From: Rosellinia necatrix
Taxonomy: Eukaryota > Ascomycota > Sordariomycetes > Xylariales > Xylariaceae
NCBI GenBank assembly: GCA_021209875.1
Contig: JAGYVD010000004.1
Span: 1,302,001-1,366,000, forward strand
Direction of reading: 5' to 3'
DNA: 64,000 nt
Shown here: positions 23,035 to 33,926 of the stretch, piece by piece
Numbering within the stretch: position 1 is the stretch's first letter
Layout of the letters: each line of letters opens with the position of its first letter
The notes under the pieces: model-generated
The model's input: only the letters and a program-made list of their open reading frames with translations
Databases searched by the model: none
What the model was told of the DNA's origin: nothing
Made by a program: the position numbers and the translations under genes

Positions 23035-24533
23035 AGGTGTACATGCTCTACAGTAAGCTCGAACGGCCGTTGGGTTTGGACACACAAAGATATTAGATCC
23101 CGCCTTCTGCAGTTGCATAATCTTACAGCACCAGTTCGGAAGTTACCCGGTAATGACAGCCCCCCTTCCCAAACCGAACCGGCCGGCACTGTTGGACATG
23201 TGCGTGCGTGAATGTCTCGAGACGGTAATGCGCGACATAACGCGCGCCACAACATGTCGCCGGTTGGGACCTCTAAGCGAAGGCTGTATCGCCAAATTAC
23301 GCCGCAATCCCGATCGCCTTCGGGGGGGAGGAGGGGGGGATGGGTGTGCCACGCCGTATACTAGCCAGTAGGTCTCATTGGGTGGCGTGCCATCACGGGC
23401 GAAGGAAGGAGTTGGGTAGCTAAGAACGTGGCGCAAGGCTCTAGATGGCGAATTTTTCACACAAATCAAACCAACATTTCAGCCCGGCGTGGGATCCCTG
23501 CATGGTATATATCAAGTGATGCCCCCAGGCAGACGGAGTTTGTTGGTTGTTGGTTGTTGGCGTTGGATCGTTGGTACTGCCGGGTCTGGGCCCCGCTCAG
23601 GCCGGGCTTATATTCCCGTGCCTCCTATTGATGGATCACCGCCGGTTGGCCTGTCGAAAAGCGGCGATCTGCAGCTCACGTTGCAACCTTGGTGTGCTAT
23701 CCCGGCCGGTGATGAGACAGACAGACAGACTTTGGGTTACGCCCGGGGTTTGCGTTCAAGGGCTTAGACGACGTATACTTATGGGACGCCCCAAGTTTAC
23801 GCCAGTAGTCGTGATGATGTTAATCGGGGCACAGATTTCGTCCCCAGCCGGTTCGATGTAGTGAGTACGCCGCCCGCTGTCTGTGCGGAAACCCACGGTC
23901 TGTGCGAAAAAAAAAAACCCCACGCGCGGCCTATCTGCCTTGTGCGTACGATTCAGGCATTGCCGGTCACTGGAAGCAGATTCCGGCTATACGATGGAAT
24001 CTCCGGAGGGGGACTTTTGTTGAATCGTGGTCTGGCTCCCACACCCTTCTAACACAGAAGTCTTCAGATGAGATCAGCCGCTAACATAAGATTGTGCTCT
24101 CTGTGGAGGCATACTTGTCCGCTTATCACATAATTTCGTTGCTGGCTGTTTTAGTATAGTTACTCATTACGGAAGGACGAGTCGAGTCGTCCCCCGGCGT
24201 TCTCCGGAAACACAGGCCTACGATTTAAGGAGGTATAAATGGTCATGAATCCGCCAAAGTTAGACCGCGGGTGCAAACCCGCTGTGAGAGTGCCAGTTCC
24301 CGAACCCTCCAGCATACTACAACAGAGAATATCACGAGATTTATTTCAACTATTTGAACACGAAAAGGAGAACCTCCTTGAGATCTCACAACACTGTCTT
24401 CTACCTCCCATCCGAACTCCAAGGCGGAGGGACAAATGACGAGAGCGGTTTACCAAGCGTTGATTCACCGAAAACTTAGTGTCACCGTCGACTGTGCCTA
24501 ACATATTCCCTTTGAGGGACACAGCTGTTCATC
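20482..24533. other. Gene-poor 4-kb interval with many homopolymer and simple repeats
   Basis: No frame here has domain-like content. The longest open frames are low-complexity shadows. It holds a T-rich tract at 21012-21055, an A-run at 21703-21719, a C-run at 22659-22671, a (TA)n/(GATATA)n tract at 22991-23036, purine runs at 23321-23340, and a GACAGACAGACAG run near 23718. The final part is presumably the P450 promoter. I see no tRNA or rRNA. Confidence 0.5.
22991..23036 (+). repeat. (TA)n with adjoining (GATATA)n microsatellite
   Basis: About 28 bases of alternating T and A are followed by four GATATA-like units. This is simple sequence in a gene-poor interval. Confidence 0.9.
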
Positions 24534-26311
24534 ATGTCACTATTAGGATTGCTGTCGGTATTACCCACTATTAGGTTATTGTACTATTTTGTCTTTGCAG
24601 TGAGTAGTAATATGATTTCATATGTTTTGGGATATGGCTGATATCAGGGAGGGATGTTTGTGTTATGTCCTCAAATGGTACGTGTATAACATCTACTTCC
24701 ATCCGCTGGCAAAGTATCCAGGCCCTAAGTCGGCCGCTCTATCACGGGTAAGTTGTCCATTTACCTCAAATCAAATAAACGCACTAAACTCGGCACCATT
24801 AGTTATGGCTAGGCAGGGCCTGGCTCAGCGGTAAATATCCGATCATAATTCAAGACGTCCATAACAAATATGGTATTGTATTCCCCCAAGCATCCTAGTG
24901 GTAACCAGTATCGCTGACACGTTGTTAGGCAACGTCGTCCGAGTAGGGCCAAACGAGCTAAGCTTTAATACGGTCCAAGCACACCATGACATCTACTCGA
25001 CGCCGTCACGTAACCAGAAGCCATTTGTAAAAGACCCTGCTTTTTACAATAACGGTGATTCTGTGAGAACACTGTTCTTCGAGATGGATCCGACCGAGCA
25101 CGCATACCAACGCAAGCTACTCGCCACGGGATTCAGCACTGCAGCGATGAGAAACCAAGAGCACACCATACACCAATATGTAGATATGTTTGTTAAGAAG
25201 ATGGGGCAATTATCAGCTACCTCGGATGGGGCCGGCGTTAATTTCGTGGAGACCATAACATGGCTAGGATTCGACATAATGGGTCAGTCTCTACTGCCGT
25301 TATTCCCCCCATCCGATATTTCAACACGTCTTTGCCTTGTCAGATCTACCACAGAGGACGAGGGGCATAATGTCAGCATAAGAGAACTAACGATGGGTCA
25401 CAGGCGAAATCACATTCGGGGAGTCCTTCGGTGCCGTCAAGGCTGGCAAGGAACACTTCTGGGTCGCGCTGATGCGCGATGGCACCTACGCGTCATTGCT
25501 CCCTGCGCTGATGGAGATGATGCCACTCCTGCGGCCCATATTACCGTACGTGATCACGAAATCGGCGATTGAAAAACGGGTGCAGCATTACGCATACACC
25601 CAACAGACCGTCCGCAAGCGCGTGAGGCTCCAGGAAGAACAGCCCGACAGGGAGTCGGATCTTCTCAGCCCCGTCATCGCGACCGGCAAGTTCAACGAGG
25701 TCGCGCTCGTGTCGCTCTCTCAGGCCATGGTGATCGCCGGGGCCGACACCGTCTCGCACGCACTGGCGGGCGCAATGTACTTCCTATGCGCCAACCCGGC
25801 GTGCCTAGGAGAGCTGCAGAACGAGATCCGTGGGCTAGGGGCGTATGACGAATTAACGGGCGATCGACTCGCGACCCTCCGGTACCTCAACGCCGTGCTC
25901 GAGGAGACGCTGCGCATGTTCCCGCCAATCTCATTCGGGCTGCCGCGCGTGTCACCGGGCGACTACGTCGATGGCCACTTCGTGCCGGCGGGGGTGACGG
26001 TGTCGGCGCCGCACTGGGCCATCATGCGCAACGAGGCCGAGTGGGAGGACCCATACACGTTCCGACCGGAGCGGTGGCTGGTGGAGGGCGGAGTGCCGCA
26101 GCCGAAGAACCTGGCTTTCAGTTCGGGGCCCAGGGCGTGTCTCGGCATGACACAAGCGTGGCTTGAGATGCGTATCGCTCTTGCAAAGCTCGTTTTCACG
26201 CACGATCTGGAGCTGGCACGGGACCACGGCGATTGGCTGGGCGATGCCGGGATGTATATGATGTGGAAAGAAGCGCCGCTGATGGTGAAATTCGCGCCTC
26301 GGAGGGATTGA
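24534..26311 (+). CDS. Cytochrome P450 monooxygenase, 497 aa, five exons
   Basis: Proposed exons are 24534-24599, 24652-24747, 24803-24872, 24929-25282 and 25404-26311. Exons 2-5 are well supported by phase and conserved motifs. Exon 1 needs an unusual GAG acceptor at 24651 and is less sure, but it supplies the hydrophobic ER anchor (LLGLLSVLPTIRLLYYFVFA) that the family has before YNIYFHPLAKYPGPK. Catalytic landmarks are an I-helix AGADT around 307-311, ExxR at E363-R366 (EETLRMFP), the FRPERW segment, and the heme loop FSSGPRACLG with Cys441 as thiolate ligand. The type resembles fungal CYP65-like or isotrichodermin-hydroxylase-like secondary-metabolism P450s. The substrate is unknown. No biosynthetic backbone gene lies nearby, so it may act alone or belong to a dispersed pathway. 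Confidence 0.88.
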
Positions 26312-26609
26312 CGCGTCCCGGTAATGAGGGGCAAAGAGGCTCGTGGGATATTGGATGAGGGATGTGGGCTCTAGGCTGTAGGAAGAGAAGAGGAAAGAAA
26401 AGACGAGGGGGGAAGGGGAGGGTTTGTTCAAAAGGAAGGGGATGCTTGCAATGACGCGACAGGGCATGGAGGAGATCGGACCACGCAGCCCGAGAGATGA
26501 GATTTGCCAATTTTGGAGTCAGCTGCGCTAGTTCTGGGATGTGACTGTACCTGAACTACACTACTTAGTTACGTTAGCTAGCTATACTACCCACCTAGGT
26601 ATGTATGTA
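26312..26609. other. P450 3' flank
   Basis: Purine-rich sequence (GGAAGAGAAGAGGAAAG) follows the P450 stop. After that comes a CACCTAGGTATGTATG stretch into which the adjoining transposon inserted. No gene is seen. Confidence 0.5.
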
Positions 26610-27377
26610 CAGTCGGTCCACAAAAATGACGATCGGGTGGGTACTAAAAGGTACTTCTGTAAAAAACATATATTAATTAAAAATCTAATTTAATAGGTAT
26701 AAAAAACTAAAATAATATTATTATAGATTTAAATTTTACGTTTCTATATATTATTTTAAATTATTATTTATTACTATAAATAAAAAGAATTTTATGTTTA
26801 AAGTTTTAATTTAAAAATTTTATGCTATATTTTAAATTAATTATATATAAATATTTTTATATATATAAAAATTAATAAAAATTAAAATTAGCTTAAAATT
26901 ATATTAAATATTATAAAAATAATAATTATAAAAATAAAAAATATTAATATATTTTTAAATAATTATTTTTATTTTAAATATATATTTTTAAATATTTTTT
27001 TAAAAATTAAAATTAAAAAGCTAAAAATAAATTTATTTAATTTATATAGTTTTTATATATAATAGTTTTATAAATAATTAATTTAAATTTAAAGCCTGTT
27101 TATTTTTCTAATTTCTTTTAAGCGTAAAAAATTATTAAAATTTTTAATATTAAGTATTTTAATGTACTGTTTTTCAACTAATAAAAACTATACTTTAAAA
27201 ATCTAAAAAATAAAATAAAATTACAACTTTAAAGATTTTATTAATGAAAATCTAAATATAATTTTTAATTTTTTATTTTAATATAAATATTTATAGAAAT
27301 TTAACAGTTAAAAAGGTGAGTTTAGGTGATTTTAGGTGTAAAAACGGAATCTGATCGTCAATTAATTTTACCCACTG
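26610..27377. mobile_element. Pogo/Tc1-mariner-type DNA transposon remnant, extremely AT-rich (RIP-like)
   Basis: The element is bounded by TA dinucleotides at 26608-26609 and 27378-27379 and starts and ends with CAGT/ACTG, as pogo/Fot-like elements do. The ends are imperfect inverted repeats. Comparing 32 bases from 26607 with the reverse complement from 27380 gives 23 matches, concentrated in an outer GTACAGT.GGT block and an inner TGACGATC block at identical spacing. The interior is almost pure A/T: 41 G or C in the 600 bases 26701-27300, about 7%. That is the outcome expected of heavy repeat-induced point mutation. At 768 bases it is too short for a complete element (about 1.8-2 kb) and no transposase frame survives, so it is a deleted or MITE-like copy. 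Confidence 0.75.
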
Positions 27378-28849
27378 TACACTACCTAGGTATGTATATA
27401 CACTACCTAGGCAGGTACGCTACCTAGGTACTCTGTAGGTAGTTCCTAGAGCGATCGCCACCCGTGCCATATGTTTGCACGCAGTGGCAGGCAGCCATAC
27501 CTAGCCCTAAGACCGCAATCGAACACAGAGTGCGACCACACGAAATGGCCATGGACACAGCATCGCAGGGCCATTGGTAGACGCGGCCGATAGTAGGGCG
27601 GGTATACCTCCACCGGCTCCGCGAATATCGCTGCCAAGACCCGTGGTGTATTGCCTGAGTGGTCGTCGATCAGGGCAGGGCGGTAGGGAGACGTCGACCC
27701 TAATATCGCCTTTACACGTGTAAGGGGAGGGAGCCAGCGATGATGGAAATTTCAGGGGTTTCAGGATTTATTGGCCAAGGGCGCGCTGGCTCGGTGGCTC
27801 ACTAGCCTGGGTTGTGTGTGCTTAGCATCTACGGCCCGAGGAATTAGGTCTGTCTACTGGTCGATCTTGGTGTGTGGTGCAGTCAAGTGCAACCCCCCTC
27901 GACCCCCTCTGTTGTTACCTGACGCAAAGCACATGCGCGCTGCCTGCGTGCCATAGCGCGCTCCCCCCCACCAGTCCTATAGTGCACAGCATACCGCAGG
28001 GAATTAGGTACATATAGCTACCACCCTATCCCGGCAATGGAGGTGGACCAGCTCGAGAGTGGATCTATTCCCAGAGAGCTGAAGTGTACCTACAGGAGGG
28101 CGGGCGCCACAATAGCCCCCTCGATTTCTCGAGTGTCCCCTTGCAGTGTCACCCTTTAATCATAATAGGAATGCTATTATTTTTTTATCGTTTGCTTCAG
28201 TATTCGATCAAATTCTCGGTCATTTTTTTGTTCTCCTTTCTTCTCAGTTTTTCCCGCTTCGTTGTCCAGATTGCCCTGCTTGCACCGACGCGAAAATCCC
28301 CATCTAGGAGCTGGGCACCCACTTACCTTACCTTTGGTACCTAGCCTAGGAGTTGTCAGATGTACCTGAGGTATCCAACAGGATCGCTATAGACTTTTAC
28401 CATGCATGGATCTACAAGATAGTTTGTTCGAGTGCAGCAAAGACTTAACTTACAGTACAGTGCCTGGTTATACCGATCGTAGGTATCGCCACACGCCATC
28501 GGTGTCCGGGATCGAAGCCGGGAGGAGATTTTAGGTACTTTAAAGTCGGTGATGTTCGAACGGCAAACCGGCTCAACAGAGGTTTAACCTAAGTCTGTTT
28601 AGGGTGGGGATCGTCCAGAAAACAACCTTTCATCATCTCTCTGTCTATACTTCTCCACCAACCTCAATTGGTGCACACCGTTCACCCGCTCGCCCATTGT
28701 CTCGTCTATGAGAATCATCCATAAGGCCCAGACAGCCCACCATACAATCTCTATCTGTATGAGTCTGTCGCATACCCTCTCCCCCCCTCCTCAATCCCTA
28801 ATACCTCGCTAGATTCCGTGGAAACTATACATCGCGCCGGGAAGTGAGT
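27378..28849. other. Intergenic, promoter side of the RA-PH gene
   Basis: About 1.5 kb with no supported gene. It opens with several TACCTAGG motifs (27381-27451). The last 250 bases before 28850 are pyrimidine-rich, as expected for a fungal leader. Hydrophobic frames around 28180-28270 are T-rich low-complexity, not genes. Confidence 0.45.
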
Positions 28850-31671
28850 ATGTCGGAAGAGGATGAGCAGGCCTCGCGGCCTTCTAGATATCGCAGCTTG
28901 CGCAGGCCCCCTCCCGTTTCCATGCCTGCTACTTCGAGTTCGAGAAGGGCTACCAGTAGCGGCCATGAGCCTGATCAGCGGAATGGAGGGGCCGCAGCTA
29001 ATTCGATATCGCGGTCAATGTCTCGCTATCGCCGTCGCGCGGCAAGTGTTGCTGGTGAAACGGATACCAATACGGCTCAGACATTGAAGTCTGATGTTAA
29101 TAACACACCCCCTGTTCCAGCCATCCCGCTTGTAATGAAAACCGCCAACACTCCGACCGTGGTGGCAGGCCAAACCGAGCCTACAGTCAGATCGTCCGCG
29201 CGACGCCCGTCGGGACATGCAGATGCAAGGCAGAGGACCACAAGCCAGACAGCTGATACCCGCGACAAACGTCAAAACATGGCAAATAACAGCAATCACA
29301 CGCAATCCGCCATGGCTGGCCAAAAGGCACAGCACGGTTCGCAGGAGCGGCGTGACGTCAGCTGGGAGGCCGAAAGGGATCGGCTGCTGGAAGAACAGAA
29401 GAGGAAGGATTTGCAGAGATTAGAAGAAGAACTTGAAAACAGCCGGAGAGCCAAAGCCCAGCTACATAAAATCAGAAGCCCGGTAGTCGAGAAGTTTGTG
29501 CTTTTGGCGAAAGGAGGCAAGAGTAGTAAAGAGGGGACCGCGCCTTTGGCGGCTTCTGCTCGATCCAGCATCCAGAGATCGGGCCCTGAACAACCCGTGA
29601 AGGCCGAGAAAAAGGCCCCGCCAACCCACATCGAACCCGGCGGGAGGGGCATCGTTCCCCAGAAGGATGCCCCAACGTCAGCTATCAATGCTGGTGATCG
29701 CGTGAGTGCATTGGAGCTGATTTGTCATTGGGAGCTGACGGCTGATTGTGGATACAGAACGTGAAAGTCCGTTGTCAACATCAGAGCTTACTTTTAACTA
29801 TCACACCTGATACTACTGCCGTCGACATCATTCGACAATCCGCAAGAAAAGTTCTATCTAACCAAGGAATCAGTCCCGAGAAGTGCGTTGTGGTCGAGCA
29901 ATATGCTGTCCTGGGCCTTGAGCGCCGGTTACGCCGGTATGAACGTATCCGGGATGTTATGAACTCGTGGGACGGGGATACGCAAAACCAATTGGCGGTT
30001 ATTTCACGAGATCCGAACGATAACAATGAAGAGCTTGATGTGAGCGCAGTCGAGAGCTCCGATGTTGTCCCAGTATGTCAGCTGCAGCTGTACCACTCAA
30101 ACCGCCCCGGAAAGTGGAACAAGAGGTGGATTACGCTTCTTGAAAGTGGCCAAATTGTTTCTGCCAAGAAGTCGGATGCAAAAACGACAGATAAGGACAC
30201 AGCTAGTCTTTGCCATCTTTCAGACTATGATATTTACACCCTGACGGAATCACAACTGAGAAGGCATATCAAACCACCGAAGCGTTTTTGCTTCGCGATC
30301 AAATCTCAGCACAAGACCACACTCTTTCTGAATACGGAAAATTATGTTCAGTATTTTAGCACCGACGACCCCCAAGTAGCGCGCGAGTTTAGGCAGAAAA
30401 CTCACGCCTGGCGGAGCAGGTATCTAGTCGACCAGAGACCTGAAGTCCGGAAGAAGCAGTCTCCGCAGTCGTCGTCGGCAGAGAACCCGAATAACGTGGC
30501 TTCTGTAAATGGACACCGCTTACAGGCCCCTGTCGATGAGACGCCTTATGAAATTGGCCAATTTGAGCCATTACTAGACATGACGCGCTTTGAAAAGCGA
30601 TTGTCCCAATTCGGCGAAGACGTTTTACCTCCAGAACCAGAGCCTCCCGTGGCCAAGGAGACGACCGATCGAAATATTGGTCGGCATATGTCGCTAAGAA
30701 AGAAACCTGATCATAAACCTTCGGAGCCACCCCCGAGAGAGGTTGGAAATGGCTTTACTGGCGGCTTACTTGGAGAGGGGTACGACAATCGAAAACAAGA
30801 ACTCGCCGAATTGGAGAAGAAAAAGAAACGACCGCAGGATCTAGCCTTTACCGAAGGGCCGTCACTACTAAATAGCCAGCGAGACCAGGAGGCAACAATG
30901 GAGCAGCCCATATCTCCCTCTTGGTTCCCATCGGCGCTAGAGCATACGGCCAAACAACACTCCAGTCCTCCGGTCACCGGGGCTCGGACTACTAGCTTGG
31001 TTGACGGTGGCAGTGGGCGCCATTTCTCTCTGAGCGCAGCCACACGCCGGCCAACCGGGCTCACCTCTTCGGTTACCCGGCCGCCTACCCAACACTCCTC
31101 ACAACATCCGTATTCATATGGACAACCCAACCCAGCCGGCTCACAGGCTCCCAGCTTATCCCACTCTGATCAGCAGCGCGGGGCACAGGGGCCCCTGGTT
31201 GACCTAACACCCCAGTTCCGGGAGCCGCCTCAATGGTCGAAAGAGGGGAAGGGCCACGGCGTTAAGCCGCCGGAAGGCATCGGCCACCTCGTCAATTTCA
31301 TCTCCACCGGAAACGGAGCGAGCGGCGTGGCGGAGCCCCCACCGCGGGGCATGATCCACCGGCCGACCACGTCGGGGGCGGCCTCGGTAGGACGAACTCG
31401 GAGCATGAGCGCGGCATCAGTGGCGCATGGAAGACCGTGGCTAAGCGAAGCCCCGCCCGTGCCGTCGCTGCCGTCGCGGCTTGCCCGCGAAGGCAGCAGC
31501 AGCGGCAGGAAACCGCCGACCGAACCCGCCGTTCGCGACGACCGGCGGGAGGCTCTGAGGCAGAGAGACAGGGAGAGAGAGAGGGAAAGACAACGCGAGC
31601 GCGAATATAGGGAACGGGAAGCCGCCTATAATGCCGTACCTGGCCGTGCGGGGACACTCAAGGTCGTTTGA
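28850..31671 (+). CDS. RA-PH domain scaffold protein (MRL/lamellipodin-like layout), 921 aa
   Basis: Exon 1 (28850-29701) and exon 2 (29758-31671) join in phase across a 56-nt intron (GTGAGT...ATACAG). Residues 1-170 are disordered and Arg/Ser-rich. A charged coiled-coil helix (about 170-215, AERDRLLEEQKRKDLQRLEEEL) follows. A Ras-association-like domain spans about 285-368 (NVKVRCQHQSLLLTITPDTT...). A PH domain spans about 391-508 (CQLQLYHSNRPGKWNKRWITL... to FRQKTHAWRSRY). The rest is a long Pro/Ser-rich tail with an RE-repeat near the C-terminus. The RA-then-PH order is that of proteins linking Ras-family GTPases and phosphoinositides to actin and polarity. In fungi a role at hyphal tips or septa is plausible, but that is inference. 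The start at 28850 lies one codon after a GTG and no better ATG is upstream. Confidence 0.85.
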
Positions 31672-32518
31672 TGTCGGAACCCCCACCAGAACAGGGGCCT
31701 TATGACGTTGGGAGACCAAAGCCTCCCCTTGGGTATCCCTTGCTTTGCTCCCTCTTGCCTTTCCCTTTTGTCGTAGAATCGCGTATCGTCGCGAGACTGC
31801 CACGACCGATTCCCTTAATGACACTAAAATAGAATGGTGACCTGTTTTTTTTTTTTACACTTCCTCTCTTCCCTTCTCTTCTCTTCTCTTTGACGATTAT
31901 CACCTCCTGTCTCCGAAACGGCGACAAACGGGCTTCCACAGCATAGGATGGGGATAGCCGAGTTTCAAACCATCGGAGACTCAATTTTTTTATTCACCTT
32001 TAGCTACTGCGTGGTGTTAGGAGCTTTCTTGTGCAGCGTGCGATAGAGGCGAATAGCGGCCGTTTTTTTCTGTACGATTTTACGATTCTGGAAACCTGAG
32101 AAACAATTTTAAAGGCTTTGGACAGCTTATTCACGAGAAAGAAGGTGGAACATGGTTTTGATAGTCAGGCGGGTGAGGGAGGGGGTTGGGGTCTCAATTT
32201 TTGATCGCTGATCAAATCCGGGGGTTGGTTTCCTCTCGCGTAGGACGGGATACGGAAGGCAAAGCTGAATCGCGTGCCCGAGAACAAAACCAAGGTCACC
32301 TGAAAAATCTCTCGTCGCCATTAATGTGTTAATATTAGCTATGTAGAGTTTTCTATAGTTTTTTTTTTTTCTTAGAAAAAAAAGGCATGCGAAGATCGTC
32401 CGCGAAACGAACCCTTATCTCCTCATATCCCTATCTATGTCCGCCTCATCTAATTTCTCCCGTCCATCCATCCATTCTCTATCCACTGAAGGCCGCGCAG
32501 CGAAGGCGACCGAAACGA
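31672..32518. other. Convergent 3' flanks
   Basis: The RA-PH gene (plus) and the membrane-protein gene (minus) converge here. T/A homopolymers occur at 31845-31856 and 32359-32383, and a CTTCT-rich stretch at 31861-31890, probably in 3' UTRs. No gene is seen. Confidence 0.5.
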
Positions 32519-33926
32519 CTACCGCGGACCGTAATACCCCGCGGTGGGCGGGTCGTCGGAATAAGGCGCATCTATGCGCGGGGCCGAGGTGGTGGGGGTA
32601 GCGACAGTGGCGGTACCCATCCTCGGCGTATCGCCCGCGTACGACGGGGCGTTGGACTCGAGCTCGACGGCGGGTTCGCCGGCGCCCATCTCGTGCACGA
32701 CCCTGGGCGGCGACGACGGGTCCTGCTTCTCGTCGATCTTTTCGCCCTCGGCGACGGCGGCGGCGGCGTAGCCTTCCTCGCCCTCGGCCTTCCGCCGCCG
32801 CCGGTTCCGCATGAACCGCCAGACCACGGCCGCGAGCAGCAGGACGCCCACGATGGCGCCGATGGCCGCGCCCGCTGCCGCGCCGCCGCTCAGCGAGCCC
32901 TTCTTCGTCTTGTGCTTCGTGCTGCCGCTGCCTCCTGATGATGATGAACCCCCGCTTGTCGGCTGTGCCGTGGAGGCTGTCTTGCGGGTTGATGTGGTTG
33001 TTTTTCGTGTCTAGATGGGAAAAGGGGGAAGAGGAGATTCTTGTAAGTATTTTCGTCTTGGGGGGTTATAGGGGGGTTGAACTGTGCTGTTTGGGGGGTG
33101 GGGCAGTGATGGACGGCGGGTTGGGTTGGGTTGGGTTGGGTTGGGTTTTGGCGATAAGATCATTAATGTCATGCAGAGGTGGACTTACTGTTGATGAGCT
33201 GGTTGTGAAGTCGGTTGACTGGAACCCCACCTGAATTTGGTACGCGTTGACGCCGCCGATGAAACCGGCCGACGTGATCACCGAGGTCGTCCCGTCCGTG
33301 ACCTGCGTGACGGTCCACGTCGTCGATGTCGCCGACTGGTCCACAGGGTTGTAGCAGCCGAGCGTCTCCTCCCAGCCGTAGGTAACCGTGTCATGACATA
33401 CGAGATTCGCGTTTCTGTTCCCGGGGGAAGAAGCGATCGACGTCGCGTTAGCAAATATTTGTCTCTCCGCACGCGCGTGCAAGTCTGTTATCACGGCATA
33501 GCCGACTGCGCAGGGGCATCCAGCATCCCAAACAATCCTTTAACTAACTGACCAACTCACTCAATGCCCTTTCCCCGTGCTGAATGACCCTAGGGAGGAA
33601 AAAAAAAAAGAATTCGGTACGTACGTCGGACAACACCGTAATACCGTCTCTGTAATGGTCCCGGCGACGTTGCTAGACTCGCACGCCGAGGTGAAGCCGG
33701 TCGGACACCGCGCGGGCGAATAGTACAGGTCCCGGCCGCCGTCGTAGCCGCTCGGGTAGCAGCCCGTCTGGCGCACGGGACCCTGGAGCAGGTAATACCA
33801 ATTGGATGAGGTCGTGTAGAGCTTGTATACGTCGTCCAGGTTCTGCGAGCAGCTCGACGCCACGGCGAAGTCGGTCGGGAGCGGACCCAGATTTGTCAAC
33901 GATTTAGCCTGCCGCCTTTCCGCCAT
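32519..33926 (-). CDS. Single-pass membrane protein with Cys-rich outer domain and basic cytosolic tail, 339 aa
   Basis: The minus strand has exon 1 at 33926-33625, exon 2 at 33414-33189 and exon 3 at 33010-32519. Phases match. Intron 1 (210 nt) has donor GTACGT and a GCTAAC branch before a pyrimidine stretch and AACAG. The N-terminal part carries SLTNLGPLPTDF, GCYPSGYDGG, YYSPARCPTGF and RCCPT, then TLGCYNP and GGVNAYQIQVGFQSTDF. These are hallmarks of a widespread uncharacterised fungal surface-protein family. A Thr/Ser/Gly-rich stalk precedes one membrane helix (about 218-240, GAAIGAIVGVLLLAAVVW), then RFMRNRRRRK as stop-transfer and a Glu/Pro-rich tail. The layout recalls cell-wall stress sensors, but there is no WSC domain and no obvious signal peptide from the ATG used. 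A hydrophobic frame just upstream (about 34085-34035) might be a missed signal-peptide exon. Confidence 0.8.
33118..33147 (+). repeat. (TTGGG)n pentanucleotide repeat inside intron 2 of the membrane-protein gene
   Basis: Six copies of GGGTT run in tandem. It resembles but is not the TTAGGG telomere unit. It sits within the 178-nt intron at 33011-33188 that separates the outer domain from the stalk/TM exon. Confidence 0.85.

Noticed and set aside
22803..23255. 150-codon minus-strand frame with a YLYLYLYIYIYI stretch
   Set aside because: The stretch is a translated TA/GATATA microsatellite. The rest has no family resemblance.
28480..28530. Possible tRNA T-arm-like sequence (GGGATCGAAGCCGGG)
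   Set aside because: No matching acceptor, D and anticodon arms could be assembled around it.
33590..33624. A 35-nt intron plus a 29-nt miniexon in the membrane-protein gene
   Set aside because: The frame would fit, but 35 nt is too short for a fungal intron. A single 210-nt intron with a GCTAAC branch restores the conserved CCPT...CHDTVTY spacing.
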